Shown here: one piece after another, positions 1-11,602 of the stretch
Position numbering within the stretch: the stretch's first letter is position 1
Layout of the letters: each line of letters starts with the position of its first letter
Assembly: GCA_021495925.1 (NCBI GenBank)
Contig: JAKEKT010000004.1
Span: 248,001-312,000 of the forward strand
DNA: 64,000 nucleotides
Direction of reading: 5' to 3'
Source of the DNA: Diplodia intermedia
Lineage: Eukaryota > Ascomycota > Dothideomycetes > Botryosphaeriales > Botryosphaeriaceae
Notes under the pieces: model-generated
Database searches by the model: none
What the model was told of the DNA's origin: nothing
The model's input: the letters and a program-made list of their open reading frames with translations, nothing else
Made by a program: the position numbers and the translations under genes

Positions 1-674
1 AGGCCAATGAAGAAGTTCCACCCCCAACGAGCCAGCAGTCGTCCGCCGCCACCGTAGTGGGAGACATCAAACCGCCATCACCATCCTCTGAACTTCCTTC
101 AGCCTCCACCGAAGGCTTCTCCGTCAAACCTACCGCTACTATCCCCACCGTCAACACTCCCACCACCACCACCACCCTCGCCGTTCCCCCGACTACTACC
201 ACCACCGCAACATCAACGGCCCCAGCCAGCATCCACGACTCCGCCGACGACGAGAGCGAGCTCTCAGAAATCAATGACGATTCCGACAACGAGGACATGG
301 CCGAAGGCGCTCGGGCCGCGGAACAGGCCGCCGCCGCAGCCGCAGCCGCAGTCGCCGCTGCTGCTGCTGCTGCGAGGGAGGAAGAGGAGCGGAAGAAGGC
401 GAAGGAAGAAGAAGAGGAGGAGGAGGAAAGGGCGAGGAAGCAAGAAGAAGAGGAAGAAAAGGCGAAGGCAGAAGAGGAAAAGGGGAAGCCGAAGAAGGCA
501 GAGGGCAAGGGGAGGAGGAAGTCGGCCGCCACCGCCCCGGCGAGGAGGGCGAGGGGAGGTGGACCGGGATCGAGAGGCGGTGGCAGGGGGAGGGGTAGAG
601 GTGGCAGAGGGCGCGGGCGTGGTGGCGCCGCCGCTGCGGCTGGGGGAGGAGAGGGGAGTGCAAGCGCGGCGTAG
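1..674 (+). CDS. 3' end of a low-complexity, probably nuclear protein (partial)
   Basis: The frame is open from base 3 to a TAG at 672-674, so the window holds only the C-terminal 223 or so residues. The visible part has a Pro/Ser/Thr-rich stretch, then an acidic patch (DDESELSEINDDSDNED), a poly-Ala run, a long Glu/Lys/Arg charged helix-like segment and a terminal Arg-Gly-rich (RGRGRGGRGRG) tail. RGG tails and acidic patches are common in chromatin and RNA-binding proteins, so a nuclear role is an inference only. No catalytic domain is visible and the family cannot be named. A GTG at 57 opens a long frame by chance, but upstream codons are also open, so 57 is not the real start. The antisense frames over this segment are low-complexity shadows. 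Confidence 0.6.
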   Translation, partial: ANEEVPPPTSQQSSAATVVGDIKPPSPSSELPSASTEGFSVKPTATIPTVNTPTTTTTLAVPPTTTTTATSTAPASIHDSADDESELSEINDDSDNEDMAEGARAAEQAAAAAAAAVAAAAAAAREEEERKKAKEEEEEEEERARKQEEEEEKAKAEEEKGKPKKAEGKGRRKSAATAPARRARGGGPGSRGGGRGRGRGGRGRGRGGAAAAAGGGEGSASAA

Positions 675-1436
675 GTGATGACGACGGCCTGTTAGGATGT
701 GTGTTTTTTTCCTTTTCGTGTACTGCAAACCTCGGGGAAGGAAACGGACGGTGCGGATGGATGGTGGTATGGCTAGTGCGTCGCGGAGATTGATGGCTTT
801 TGCGGAGGATGAGGGGAACTGGATAGTTGTCGATGCTCCATATAGCTGGAATGAGGTCTGCGTTTTCCTCCTTATTTCTCTGTATCCTGTCATTCGTTGT
901 TGTCTTGTTGCGGTTTGCTCTGCCGGCCTGCAAAGCTGCATTGAATGGCCTGACAAATAACACTTGATCTTATGTGAAATTGTAGTCCATCAACCAATGA
1001 TATATATCACTACAATGCAGACAACAACAGCGCCAGCGGGACATAAAGCCACCAGTAATCAGGCCCAACACAAAATGAAATTCCGTCATGGCCGAGTTTT
1101 ACCGTAATGGTCACGGCATGGTGCACATGGATTACAAGGGAAATGATGATAATTCCATATTCCTCCCCAGCTACGAAACTGATGACCGCCGCTTCACGGA
1201 ATGAAACAAAAAGGGGAAAACCAAAAGCCTGCTGGTATTCGTCACGCTCTCAAAAGAATAGAAGCCGTGTCAAGGGGAAAACAATGGGACGAAAGAGAAT
1301 ACATCGAGTCGTTCGTGAATCAGAGCATGGCCTCAATCACCGACCAAACCGCCAACTTTCCCCGTTCTCAACAACGTTTGGGTATCACAATATGCCCGTC
1401 CTTTTCCTCCAGCCGGGAAACTATTTCCCTTTTCAT
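675..1436. other. Convergent intergenic stretch
   Basis: This lies between the 3' ends of two converging genes. I see no credible coding frame or RNA gene. It presumably holds both 3' UTRs. Confidence 0.5.
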
Positions 1437-2386
1437 TTACACCTTCTCAGCAGCCGCGGCCGAGGCAGCCGCGGCCTCGGTGCTCTTTCCGCAACCGGCG
1501 CAGGCGCACTTGCCAGGCTCGCAAGGGCATTTGCCGGCCTCGGAGCTGCAGTTGCACTTGGTCTTGTCGGTGCCGGGAACGACCTCCATCTGAGCCTCCT
1601 CGGCGGTGGGCACCTTGGTCTCGCCCGTAGTGGACTGGGCGCCCTGAGCCTGCTGCTGCTTCTTGAGGTCCGCGAGGTGGCGAGCCTCGTTGTGGACGTC
1701 GACGACCTGCTTGTTGCCCTGCTCGTAGAACTGGCGCAGCTTCTGGCCGGTGGGGGTACCGAGGGCCTTGTCGAAGTACGAGTTGAGGCTGCGCCAGCCG
1801 GCGCCGGCCTTTTGCGAGACGCCGTACTTGGCGTCGACTGCAACGACCTTCTCCGACGCCTTGTAGCGGTCGTCAAACGACTTGAGGGCGGTGGTGAAGC
1901 GGTTCGACACGCCGTGCTGCTGGTCGAGGGCGAGGGCGCGCTCGATGGCGTTGTCGCTGATGACGTAGCCGTGGGCCAGGTACTCGGCGATGATGCGGCC
2001 GCGCGGCTTGTCCTCCTGCGGGATGTTGTTGTTCTCCTCCTTGCCTGCCTCGCCATGCTCGGGCGAGCCCTTGCCGCCGGCCAGCTCTTCAAACGACTTG
2101 GCCGACGTGACCTTGACCTGCGCGGGGCCCAGCTGGGTGTTGTCGAGCAGCAGCGCCGTCTTCGCGGCCGTCTCCTTCTCGAACGTCACGGTCGCGGACT
2201 GGGTGCCTTCATTGAGGGGGGTCACGGAAAGCGATTGGATCTTGCCGCTGTGAAAGAGCGGGGTCAGCTTCGAGGACGCTTGACGGGAGCAGGTGGCGGG
2301 AGCTGTACGTACCAGAAGCTGAAGAAGTCGCGGACCTCCTTCTCGGTGGTCTGGGAGGCAATGTTCTCAACGTGGACGGAGGCCAT
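1437..2386 (-). CDS. vip1: VIP1-type RRM protein with metallothionein-like C-terminal tail
   Basis: Coding exons are 2386-2313 and 2247-1437, joined across a 65-nt intron (GTACGT...CAG), giving 294 residues. The ATG at 2386 opens directly into an RRM: MASVHVENIASQTTEKEV, a conserved aromatic segment (RDFFSFCGKI) crossing the splice junction, then SATVTFEKETAAKTALLLDNTQL. A central region with RGRIIAEYLAHGYVISDNAIERAL is typical of the fungal Vip1 actin-cytoskeleton-associated family. What is odd is the C-terminus (about residues 250-280). Seven cysteines are arranged C-x-C-x6-C-x-C-x4-C-x-C-x2-C, nearly the spacing of the small Neurospora copper metallothionein, followed by an Ala-rich end. 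The RRM assignment is secure and the Vip1 name rests on family resemblance. Metal binding by the tail is inference. Confidence 0.85.
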
Positions 2387-5300
2387 TGTTGCGGTGATGG
2401 TGAAGATCGGAAAGTTTGTGTGGAGAAGTCTGTGTGTAGAGTGTGGGTTCAGAGGAGATGCGGATGGAAAGGCGGCGAGAGATGTTGACGTCGGTGGGCT
2501 TATGTACTAGGAGTGGGTAAAGTGCTGGGGGGCGGCGGGGGCAGGCGCACAGGCGCACAGGCGCCAGGGAATCGTCCAGACGTTGACGTCGTGGCCCCGT
2601 TGCGTCATGTGTGGCTGTGCGACGTGGCGAGATTTCGATGGCCGCTGCCGAACGGGCAGCGGAGCGGAGGCTGCGGCCACGAATACTCTTTGCATGTGAT
2701 GGCATCGAAACCCCCCGCGCTAAGTGCACGCGAGGAACGAGCTTCCCGACCAGTCGTATTCTCGGTTTCGCGGTTGCCTGCGCACAACGGCGCCACGACC
2801 GTAGCCACAAGCCTGCTGTGCCTCGTCCCGTTACGCCTCGGATCGTTTTCGCTACCGTCGGCATCGGTTCCGCGTTTTTCGTTGAGTGTGGCTGAGTCGA
2901 CCGGACCTTCTGAAATCTCCAAGGTGGAGGTCCGCCCTTGTGGAAGCGGGCATCCAGTCGAAGCTCTTGTCCGTAGTCTTCTGTTCAGCCCGCGTATCCA
3001 AGCCGTGGCCACCTTTAGTTGACTTATCTTGACCATGTCTCCCATGATACGTGAGACGAACCAATGTCTAGCACCCACATGCATGTAGATGGGCTTTGTA
3101 TGAAAGATATGGTGGTTGCTAGAATGCGCTTTTGCCGTCAGAAAAGCACCACGGTGAATTGCAGAACGGTTTGCCCCTCAGTGTCACTTTCTCCCGTGAA
3201 GCAAACGTCCGGACACATACGTGAATTTCTACAAACAAAAGTAGAGTGCCCTGCAACGACAGGTCAAATCACTTTTGCGACTCGCTGTGGCACGGGCCCA
3301 TACAAGCGATTGTGAAATTCCATAGTCTCTAGGGTTCAAGTGAGGAGCGGAGACTGGAGAACCTCTCTACCTAAAGCATGCGCATATCATTATCCAAGAC
3401 TCGCTCGCAAGCATGAAAGGTATATTCGACAAGATTCGATCCGATTCTGAACAAACATCCCGAACGAGATTGATTCCTGAACGAAGTGGATCTACGATTA
3501 TACCAAAGTTACTCTCTACATCTGTGGTGGAAACGTGCGATGGCGAGCGATAGGCGGCATCAAGTTAGTTCTGTTGTCAGAACTCTAAGGTTGACAAGTC
3601 GAAACATGGCTGTCTAGCACAGAAGGCAAGCCGAGTAGCGCAGCACAAGCGCAGGGGAAGGGGAAGCAAGCGCTAGGTCCTGGTAGGATTCCGCGATCGT
3701 CGGAAGCACCCAGGTACGGGACGCGTCACCGGATAGTTGCCGAATGCGGAATGTTGGAGAAAGGTCTAAGGCAGAGCGAACTCTGCCCCGGATTGGACAC
3801 CGGTCGCGTGCTGGAATGGATCGCCGTTTCAACAGCGCGCGTGCAGCGAAAGATGAGGCGACGGCTACGATCGAAGCTAAAAAGTAGGGACGGTAGCATG
3901 TAGGGGCCCGCGGATGGCCGGACGCCGTGGCCGGAAGCTACTTGTTAGTCCAACGCTAAGGAAGCGGACTCGCGGACTGGAGCGTAATTTACCAGACAAT
4001 CGCGTTCTTATCTCAACCTGTCGTCAAGCGGCTCCGCGGCATATGGGGACCGCAGCAGGAGTCATCAGCGGTGAGCAAGCGCCATGTTACTCGCGAGCAG
4101 CACACCACCTGGAGCGTGCCCGGAACCATCTCTTTTCTTTTTTCTCCCGCAAGATCGCCGATGTCAGGCGGACACAGTCGAGCGTGGCTGGTGCGGGAGT
4201 GAGGGGTAAACAATGCAGGGCATGCGACGCGCTGCCTCTCTAGGGGAGCACATCCTGAGAGCAATTTCCGAAGCAGTCGCCCTTGGCTAGGCCCTCGCTA
4301 GCCTTCCACCCTCCACCCTGCAGCACAATTGTACCGAGTAAGAACCGTGGTCAGCCGAACCGTAAGGCTGGCGCAGGAGGTGCGGAGGATGCAGCCAGGA
4401 CAGGGCGAGCCGAGAACGGCGCACCGGCATTGCATGCGCCTGCGGCTCTTCGCGCGCGCGCACGGCAGCATTGATCGAGCCACGGCAGGGGAGCCGGTCG
4501 CACATGGCAAAACATGGCCTGTGGTGAGGTGAGACTGGAGCGGGAGGGTACTTCTGCAGCGCGCATCGGGTCGATTTGCCGCTTGCACACGATTGTCGGC
4601 TGCAGGCTCGCACTTGGCGGGGAGCAGTCCGTGCCAGGCGTCCAGCCAACGGCGGAGCAGGCAGAAAAATCGACGAGAAGACCGGTGGAGTGTGCGCAAC
4701 CACGGGCTAGGAGCGGCGGCACGCAGACCGCTCCTTTGCGCTGCTCGACGAGGCAGATGACTGCCACCGTAAACACCTCAGCAAACGAGCAAAATGGCGC
4801 GTCCAGCAGCCTCCCCGCGCTACTTTCGCGGGGTGCGTTGTCTCGTCGAGGCGTGTCGTCTTTTTTGGCCCGGCGGCGGAGCGGGCACGGACTTGCACGG
4901 GCAGGCCTTCCATGCAGGCGAGGCCCCAGCCGACATCGGGTTGTCCTATCAGCCGACGCGCTGCGGTGAATGCTCGCCCGCGCTAACGGCATACGACATG
5001 GCACTGCCGTTGGATGCTCGACGCTGGGAGATCATGGGCATGGGCCGCGCAAAGGCCACGCTCGGCTGCTGCGTCGAGACGACCGACGGCCCCAGCGCCG
5101 TGACGTCCCGCTGCCGCTGTGCGGACGGTTGTGCTGGGGACGCGATGGGGCGCAGAGGCCCGTCGGCGGTGTCGGTGTCGTGTTTGGCGCGGTCGGAGTA
5201 GAGGGCGCTCGATCTGCTGACCCCGGATTCGTGAAGGTTCGGCGTCGGGGGTGTTGGCGAGGACGCGCTGGCCAGAGTGGCCGCTGCCCGCTATCAGCAC

Positions 5301-5638
5301 CGGTAGGCTGGCACATGGCACGCACAGGCCAAGCAGCTTCCTCGCACCGCGTTTGCACGGCGCTGATCTCGGGGCTCGGCCGGGTGGCGCCTGCCTGGCC
5401 GCAAAGGATAAAACCTTGAGCGCCTACCAGCGTCCGCTTCCGTCCCTCATCCTGCACCTCTCTCATCCGTCTGCCATCGCGCAATCGTTGCAAGAGTTGA
5501 TTCATCGTCTTTGTGCAGGCTCCCCCGTCAAGCGTCGACACGTGCCAAGCTCTTCCTGTGTTGTATAAATCAGCCCAAGAGCCTGGTCCTCGGTTGCGCG
5601 TTGGCATAACCGTAAGATCAAAACTGAGTTGAAGAGAC
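2387..5638. other. 3.25-kb gene-free region, partly GC-rich
   Basis: It lies between the divergent starts of the VIP1 gene and the MFS gene, so it contains both promoters. Both strands carry only short overlapping frames with arginine/proline/alanine-rich translations, typical of chance ORFs in GC-rich DNA. About 3330-3560 is AT-richer, while about 4300-5400 is strongly GC-rich. No tRNA, transposase or conserved motif was seen. Confidence 0.5.
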
Positions 5639-7393
5639 ATGTTTCTTACCCACCAGAGAAGATATCCTCGCGACCCGAGCAAGTTCCCCACCTCGCAGCT
5701 CTTTGTGCTTGGTACGTCTCCCGCCTCTCCCGTCCCGTCTGGCCCGCGCTGACCCTCCGCAGCACTTGTCCGAGTTGCCGAGCCCATTGCTCTCACCTCC
5801 ATCTTTCCCTATGCCTGGAAGCTGGTCCTTCACTACAAGGCCACCGACGAGAACAATGCAGCCTTCTACTCGGGCATCCTCATTTCGGCCTTCGCCCTGG
5901 CCGAGGCCCTCACCGGCATGTACTGGGGCGGCCTGAGCGACCGCATTGGCCGCAAGCCCGTTCTGCTGCTGGGCTGCGCTGGCACCCTCCTCTCGCTCCT
6001 GATCGTCGGTTTCGCCCAGAGCTTCTGGGTCGCCTTGGCCGGACGGGCCCTCGGCGGCATCCTCAACGGCAACATCGGTGTCATCCAGACCATGGTTGGT
6101 GAGATCGTTCATAAGCCTGAACATGAGCGTGAGTCCTGCAACCTGCTCCTGATGCGGAAAACAATGCTGATGTCCGTCCAGCGCGCGCATATGCCGTTAT
6201 GCCCTTCGTTTGGTCCGTCGGAACTATCGTTGGCCGTAAGTACTTCCTGTCGCGCATGTGAAGATGCCGTGCTGACGACGGCAGCCTCCATTGGCGGATA
6301 CTTCGCCGAGCCCTCGAAGAACTTCCCCGCTCTCTTCCCCGAGGGCTCCCTCTTCGACAAGTTCCCTTATCTCCTGCCAAACCTGATCTGCGCCCTTATG
6401 CTTTTCGGATCCATCATTGCTGGCTACGTTTTCTTGGAGGAGACTCACCCGGATATGCAGCCTTGGAGCACTGCCGAAGACCTGCAGGAATCCCATGCAG
6501 AGACCCCTCTCATGCCCACTGCTGGTGCCACTGCCCACGCGGCTGCCAATCTGGCCACCGAGTCATACGGCACCTTTGATAGCGTTGATGTCCAGCGCGA
6601 GGAAACCTGGACCGTTAGGGCCGACGGCACCGAGGTTTCGTCGGCTTCCACTTCAGTCTTCACGAAGAACATCATGATGCTCGTCGTTGCTCTTGGTATT
6701 TTCACCTACCACAGCATGACCTATGATGTGCTCCTTCCCATCTTCCTGCAAGACCATCGTGCCCACCACATCAAGGATCTCACCCTCCCCCTGGCCGGTG
6801 GCCTAGGCATGACCATCCAGCAAGTCGGTCTGATTCTCAGCGTCAACGGCATCATCGCCCTGGTCATCCAAGCCGTTGTCTTCCCTCTGATGGCCGCTTG
6901 GATGGGCGTGTGGCGTCTTTTTGTCGTCGTCACGGTCGGCCACCCCATCGCCTACTTCATCGTGCCGTACCTGGTCATCCTGCCTGAGGACGTGCTCTAC
7001 CCGGCCATCTACGCCTGCCTCACTGTCCGCAACTTCTTCTCTATCGTCGCCTACCCGCTCCTCCTCATCCTCATCAAGGAAGCTTCGCCATCGCCTTCTA
7101 CGCTGGGCAAGATCAACGGCCTGGCCGCAAGCACCGGCGCCGCATGCCGCACGCTCGCTTCTCCGATTGCTGGTCTGCTGTACGGGGCCGGCGCTCACGA
7201 CAGTTTCACCGCTCTGCCTTGGTGGGTCAGCGCGCTGATCGCCCTTGTCGCCGCGGCGCAGATTCCGTTCATCAAGCGCGAGAACAAGCGCGAGACGCAC
7301 GTGAATCCTGTCGCGAAGTGCCGTCTGATGCCTGCGGAGACTGAGGACTGGAAGCAAGAGATTGTTCACATCACCGTCGAGGAGGGACTTTGA
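5639..7393 (+). CDS. MFS transporter, DHA1/ZIFL-like (drug:H+ antiporter type)
   Basis: Four exons: 5639-5711, 5763-6128, 6182-6235 and 6285-7393 (533 residues), with introns of 51, 53 and 49 nt and GT-AG ends. After splicing the protein reads continuously through family landmarks. These are the N-terminal LVRVAEPIALTSIFPYAW helix, MFS motif A (GGLSDRIGRKPVLLLG), GRALGGILNGNIGVIQTM, then KPEHEPRAYAVMPFVW and VGPSIGGYFAEP, the last two formed exactly across introns 2 and 3. About twelve hydrophobic segments are present, with a hydrophilic central loop near residues 240-290. The frame from 5918 reads through introns 2 and 3 by chance, which would give a wrong unspliced model. The substrate is unknown. 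Fungal relatives are annotated as multidrug or zinc-induced-facilitator-like exporters of the plasma or vacuolar membrane. Confidence 0.92.
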
Positions 7394-8599
7394 ACGAAGT
7401 GATGAGTTTGACGACGGAAGACTCGTTGAGATGAAAGAGGACGATACGAAAGAAAAAAAAAAGGAAAATTACGGATACTGAAGAGAGGGTTGGCGGCGTT
7501 CGGAACGAAATGGTTTCTTCATGATGCTGTACGGCCACGATGAATACTTTGTTTCATGTTCGTTCTTATCCATCGTTTTGGTTCTCGCGATAGAAGGGAC
7601 TGGAGTTTTGCGAGAGATTGGTGTTTCTAACGGAGTTTGATTTCCGGAGTCGGCACGTATACCTCGATGGCAAGTTAGATGAAGGGTTTCTGCGGTCGAG
7701 CGTCGAAGCGTTTCCTCTAGCGTTCAGAGCGATGTTGTTATGAGTCTTGTTTGATGACATCAGGTTCTGCTTTCAGTTGTTGGGCTGGGGTTTCGCGGGC
7801 TGCATCCTTTCTGAGATTTGATTGGTTCCGATCTCCTTCTGGTTTGTTCATAATTGTTGGTCTGGGGCGTACATAATCGAGTTTAGCGAGGGGAGAATAA
7901 AGATGATTGAGAAAAGATGGCACCTCTTGTTCGATGCAGGAGCCAAAACAGGGCCCAATTGCGGTTGGGCTCCAACGGCTATATATCGCGGCGTGCCTCA
8001 TCACGTGCAATTGCCTCACTGTGGGCCGCAATGGTGTTGGAGCAATGGCGGAAGACAGAAATGGTCGCGTGGTCCATTTTTCAGTTTCGCAATTCAGCTT
8101 TCTTCTTGTCGTCCATGTCGCACAGCATGATGAGGCGGGATTGACGTTTCTGAAACGCGCACGGCGGTGTCTGTGTGATCATCAACGCGGTGTCTGCCGG
8201 GCGCTTTCGGATCCATTGTCTCCTTTACACACCACCCACCGCGCATCCCCCCCACACTGTCGTACACCCACCCGCACTATCAATCCGGAGTGGTTGACGC
8301 TTGCACTAGCAACGTCGATCCGGACGACAATCCAAGCCCCCGAGCGGTTCGCGCGCCGCGCCAAGAAAGGCAAATCCTGACGCGGTGTACGGTTCGGCCG
8401 TAGGTAGAGCCAGCCATGGGTGACGATTGTCCTTCCGTACCACCTCTCATGAGTCGCCGTGCCCGCCGTGCCCGTCGGCCGTATGGAATGCCATGTTGGA
8501 AGTTGTTGGTCTTTTGCGTCGTCTGCGGAATTATTGGCATCCGTGCGAGGCTATGGAACCATCCACGCGGGTACGGCCGATCTTCATGAGTACTGACTA
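7394..8599. other. Intergenic region downstream of the MFS gene
   Basis: No convincing gene. Short frames on both strands lack domain-like sequence. Toward the right end the octamer CGGCCGTA starts to recur (around 8396 and 8474), marking the diverged edge of the tandem array that follows. Confidence 0.45.
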
Positions 8600-9420
8600 A
8601 GTGCTCGGCCGTAGGAAGTGCAGACATTCGGTGGGAGAAGTGATGCTGCGGAATGCATTGCACGTGTGAGACGGGGTTGCGGCTTGCATGTGCCATTTGT
8701 CTTGGTGCATGTGCCTGGTGGAGTCTCTCATGACCAAACATCTAAGCACCCCCGGGCGACTTGGACGCGGGGGAAAGCCGATGGATGCAACAACGGTCTC
8801 TTCTCCGCAGGCATGGCCGGGAAAACGGCCGTATGGGTTCAGACGTTCAACCGTAACGTTTCCTTCACCGGCAAGGGAAATCAAAAGACGATTTTCGCGT
8901 GGGGTTTCGGCTGCCACGGCCGTACACGAGTAGGATGCGCAGCACTCGAGTGCGGGGAATACCCGGCCCAACGCTCGACCGTCTCTTCTCCGTAAGAACA
9001 GCTGGAGCGAAAAAACGGCCGTATGGCTTCAGACGTTCGACCTTCACCTGTGGAAAAGTGAGGCCATTCTGCGTGCTTTTCGCTCCACCACGGCCGTAAG
9101 CAACCCACAAAATCACAGAGGTCCATGCGCTCTGGTGTGGGGAAACCCGGCCCAACGGTCGACGGTGTTTCCTCCGCACGTAGGTACTAGTAGGAACGCT
9201 GAAGAACGGCCGTACGACTTCAGACGTTCGACTTTGACGTTGCCTTGGGAAAGGGGGGAAAAGCGAGACCCTTTTCCTGCGTCGTCGTTCCTCTGCCACG
9301 GCCGTAAGCAAGTATAGATGTGCATATGCACCCAATCGGCGATCACTCATACGCAACCCATCCCAACCGACGCCCTATTCTGCACGGCCGTAGTGAGCCA
9401 GACGTTCGAAGGAGTCTCTA
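8600..9420. repeat. Diverged tandem repeat, period about 190 bp, with CGGCCGTA cores
   Basis: The block CGGCCGTAnGnnTTCAGACG followed by TTC recurs with its AGACGTTC core at 8841, 9031, 9222 and 9400, giving spacings of 190, 191 and 178. A more diverged copy (AGACATTC) lies at 8622. Each unit carries a second CGGCCGTA about 75-95 bp into it (near 8920, 9095 and 9300) and ends with a conserved CCCGGCCCAACG segment, then a CTTCTCCG-like block. The core lies within the palindrome ACGGCCGT. There is no coding capacity. The period resembles a nucleosome repeat, but that is only an observation. Confidence 0.8.
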
Positions 9421-10386
9421 GTCTCTTCCGACATCCCTGCATAATAATCTGAGAGTCACTTGCGCCCGGCAGCGGAAAAGGACAAAGGAAAATCGTCGAG
9501 CGCGCGAGCTGTTCTCTAGCTTTCACACCCTGGCGTACCCAGCCTTATACCCCCACCAAGTCGCAACTGTCCCGTTATCAAAGCAGCCCGAAGATTCGAG
9601 GAAGGGGGAAGAAAAAGGGGAAGGCGACGAATTGTTCCACCGACAAGTAGACGTATCCTCACCCCATCCTCCTTAGCTCCAGCCGGCCTTCGCCCCCATG
9701 CTGCACGCCGCCCAATGAAGCAACTCCGCCCCCAGCCAAGAGCAACAACTTCGAACATCTATAGAAAGGGCGACTGCATTGCATGGAGCAGCGTATGTAC
9801 GGCGGGGGGCGAGGGGCGAAGGGGGGGCTGAAGGCGTGCGACACATGTATGTAAGACGGGAGGGCGGGAGAGCTGGTTGGTCGGTCGGCGACTTTGCCCC
9901 CTCGAAGGGCGGGCGCTAAGACGGAGAGAGGAATGAGTGGTTGCCCCTTCTCGGGTGAGACGAGACAGGGCCTAGGCGCCTGGACCTTTGTATGGGGCTG
10001 GAAGCTCTTCTTTCCCCTTCGTCCTTGACTCTTCATTGGAAAGTGTACTGTACAATTAACCGGCTAGTCTTTCCTGCCTCATGGCTGCCCGCCTTTCCTT
10101 TTTCGTTTTCTCTTTCCATTCTCGGTAATCTCTTCAAAGTATGCTGCTTTCCCTTTCCTGAACCCGCGACGCCAACGCTCATAGTAGAAGATGGAATCAC
10201 ACTCCGCACCATCATCGTGCAAACGGTCGCTGACCGTCTATCTTTCAACGCCCCATCATGTACTTATTCACTTGCTGCGCTTTCACCGAGCAAGGCTGAG
10301 CGCAGGTGAAGAAGCCTTGAACGCACCCCTGCCTGCTCTTACAACACCACTGTTAAAGCCGTGCTTCCCTAAACAGGCCCCATTCT
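9421..10386. other. Intergenic region, 3' side of the SR-protein gene
   Basis: No supported gene. Frames here are short and low in complexity. It includes the presumed 3' UTR of the minus-strand SR-protein gene. Confidence 0.45.
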
Positions 10387-11602
10387 TTAGCGCCTGTCAC
10401 GTCCTCCCCTGCTTCTACTCCGACTCCTCTCGCTATAACTGCTGTAGCTACTATAGCTCGGACTCCTCCTTCTACGCCCACCAGAGCCGCTCCCGCCCCC
10501 ACCACCTCTAGGTGGCGGAGGGCTATCCCGGTAAGAACCCCCTCCTCCCCTAATACCCCCGCCGCCGCCGCCTCTCCTCGGCGGTGGGGTCCTCGACGGC
10601 GACCGCGAGGAATAGGACCGACTCCTGCTTCTGCGCGGGCTCCGTGACCTCGAGTACGACCTGGGCCTGTACGAGTAATCGCCGCGGCCACCGCCCCGTC
10701 CGGCACCACCGTATCCTCGACGGTTCATGGGTGGGGAGCGATAGCGTCCGGACGGCCCGCCGGGGTAAGGGCCTCCTGGAGGAGGGCCGCGGGAATAGTT
10801 GCCCCCCGGCGGCGGCGCGCGTGGCGGCGGGCCTTCGAAGCGGTCGTTGTAGGACGGGGGAGGCGGCCGGCGAGCGGGAGGAGGCGAGCGGCCGGGCGAG
10901 AAGCGACGGCGCGGCAGGACGATGGAGACTGTGAGGACGGCGCCGTCGAGCTGGGCTTCGTGCATATGTGCGATGGCGGCCTCTGCGGCGGCGGGGTCGG
11001 CGAACATGATGTATGCAGTGCCGCGGTTGGTCATGACTACGCAATGATTAGGTCGCGTGACGTCTTTGCAGGGAATTCAGAGCTTACACTGGCGGTTGAT
11101 AGGCATGTCCAGGTCCTGTATCCGGCCGTACGTGCCGAAGATCTCACGCAAGTGGTCTTCATTGACGTTCTTTGTGAGCTTCTCGACAACAATCTGCAAG
11201 TGTGTTAGCAGGATATCGCCCAATTGCGGTGCATCGTCGCCATAGGACGGGTGGTTTGGTAGTTCGCACCTTGGAGCTCCGCGGCGGCGATCTGTCTCTG
11301 CTGTCTCTGCTGTCGCGACTCACGCTCCGGCTGTAGCTGCGCCTGTTGTAGCGCCTCGCGCCGCGGTCGGGCGTCGGGCTTCTCGAGATGCTGCGGCTGT
11401 AGCTGCGGCCGCGGCCATTGCGTCTGCTGGGGCGGTCACTGCGCGGGGTGGGAGTGCGACTGGGAGTGCGCGAGCGAGAGCGCGATGCCGAACGCGGCGT
11501 GATGGAGCGGCGCGGAGAGTGCGACTGAGCGGGCGTCGGCGAACGCGTCCGGGAGCGACCGCGCGAGCGGCTGCGCGACGCAGAAGGTGAGGGCGACGGC
11601 AT
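10387..11602 (-). CDS. RNPS1-like serine/arginine-rich splicing protein
   Basis: Three exons: 11602-11270, 11193-11088 and 11036-10387, giving 362 residues. Order: an N-terminal RS domain (residues 1-111, starting MPSPSPSASRSRSRG, many RS/SP dipeptides), then a single RRM (about 112-195) built across two introns. The RRM reads IVVEKLTKNVNEDHLREIF, GTYGRIQDLDMPINRQFM, then RGTAYIMFADPAAAEAAI. A Pro/Gly-rich region and a second RS/RGG tail follow. RS-RRM-RS with the KNVNEDHLREIFGTYG signature fits RNPS1, the ASAP/PSAP and exon-junction-complex splicing activator. The start was chosen at 11602 because upstream in-frame sequence lacks the RS character, and the longer frame from 11767 is probably 5' UTR. 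Intron donors are GTGCGA and GTAAGC. Confidence 0.88.

Noticed and set aside
1107..2510. 467-codon plus-strand frame over the VIP1 gene
   Set aside because: Leucine/Ala/Gly-rich reverse reading of the VIP1 exons. The RRM lies on the minus strand.
6129..6284. Unspliced reading of the MFS gene through introns 2 and 3
   Set aside because: It stays open by chance but destroys the conserved PRAYAVMPFVW and GPSIGGYFAEP segments that splicing restores.
8599..9356. Overlapping ORFs of 80-160 codons across the 190-bp array
   Set aside because: They repeat the same short peptides with the repeat period and exist on both strands. They follow from the tandem structure and not from genes.
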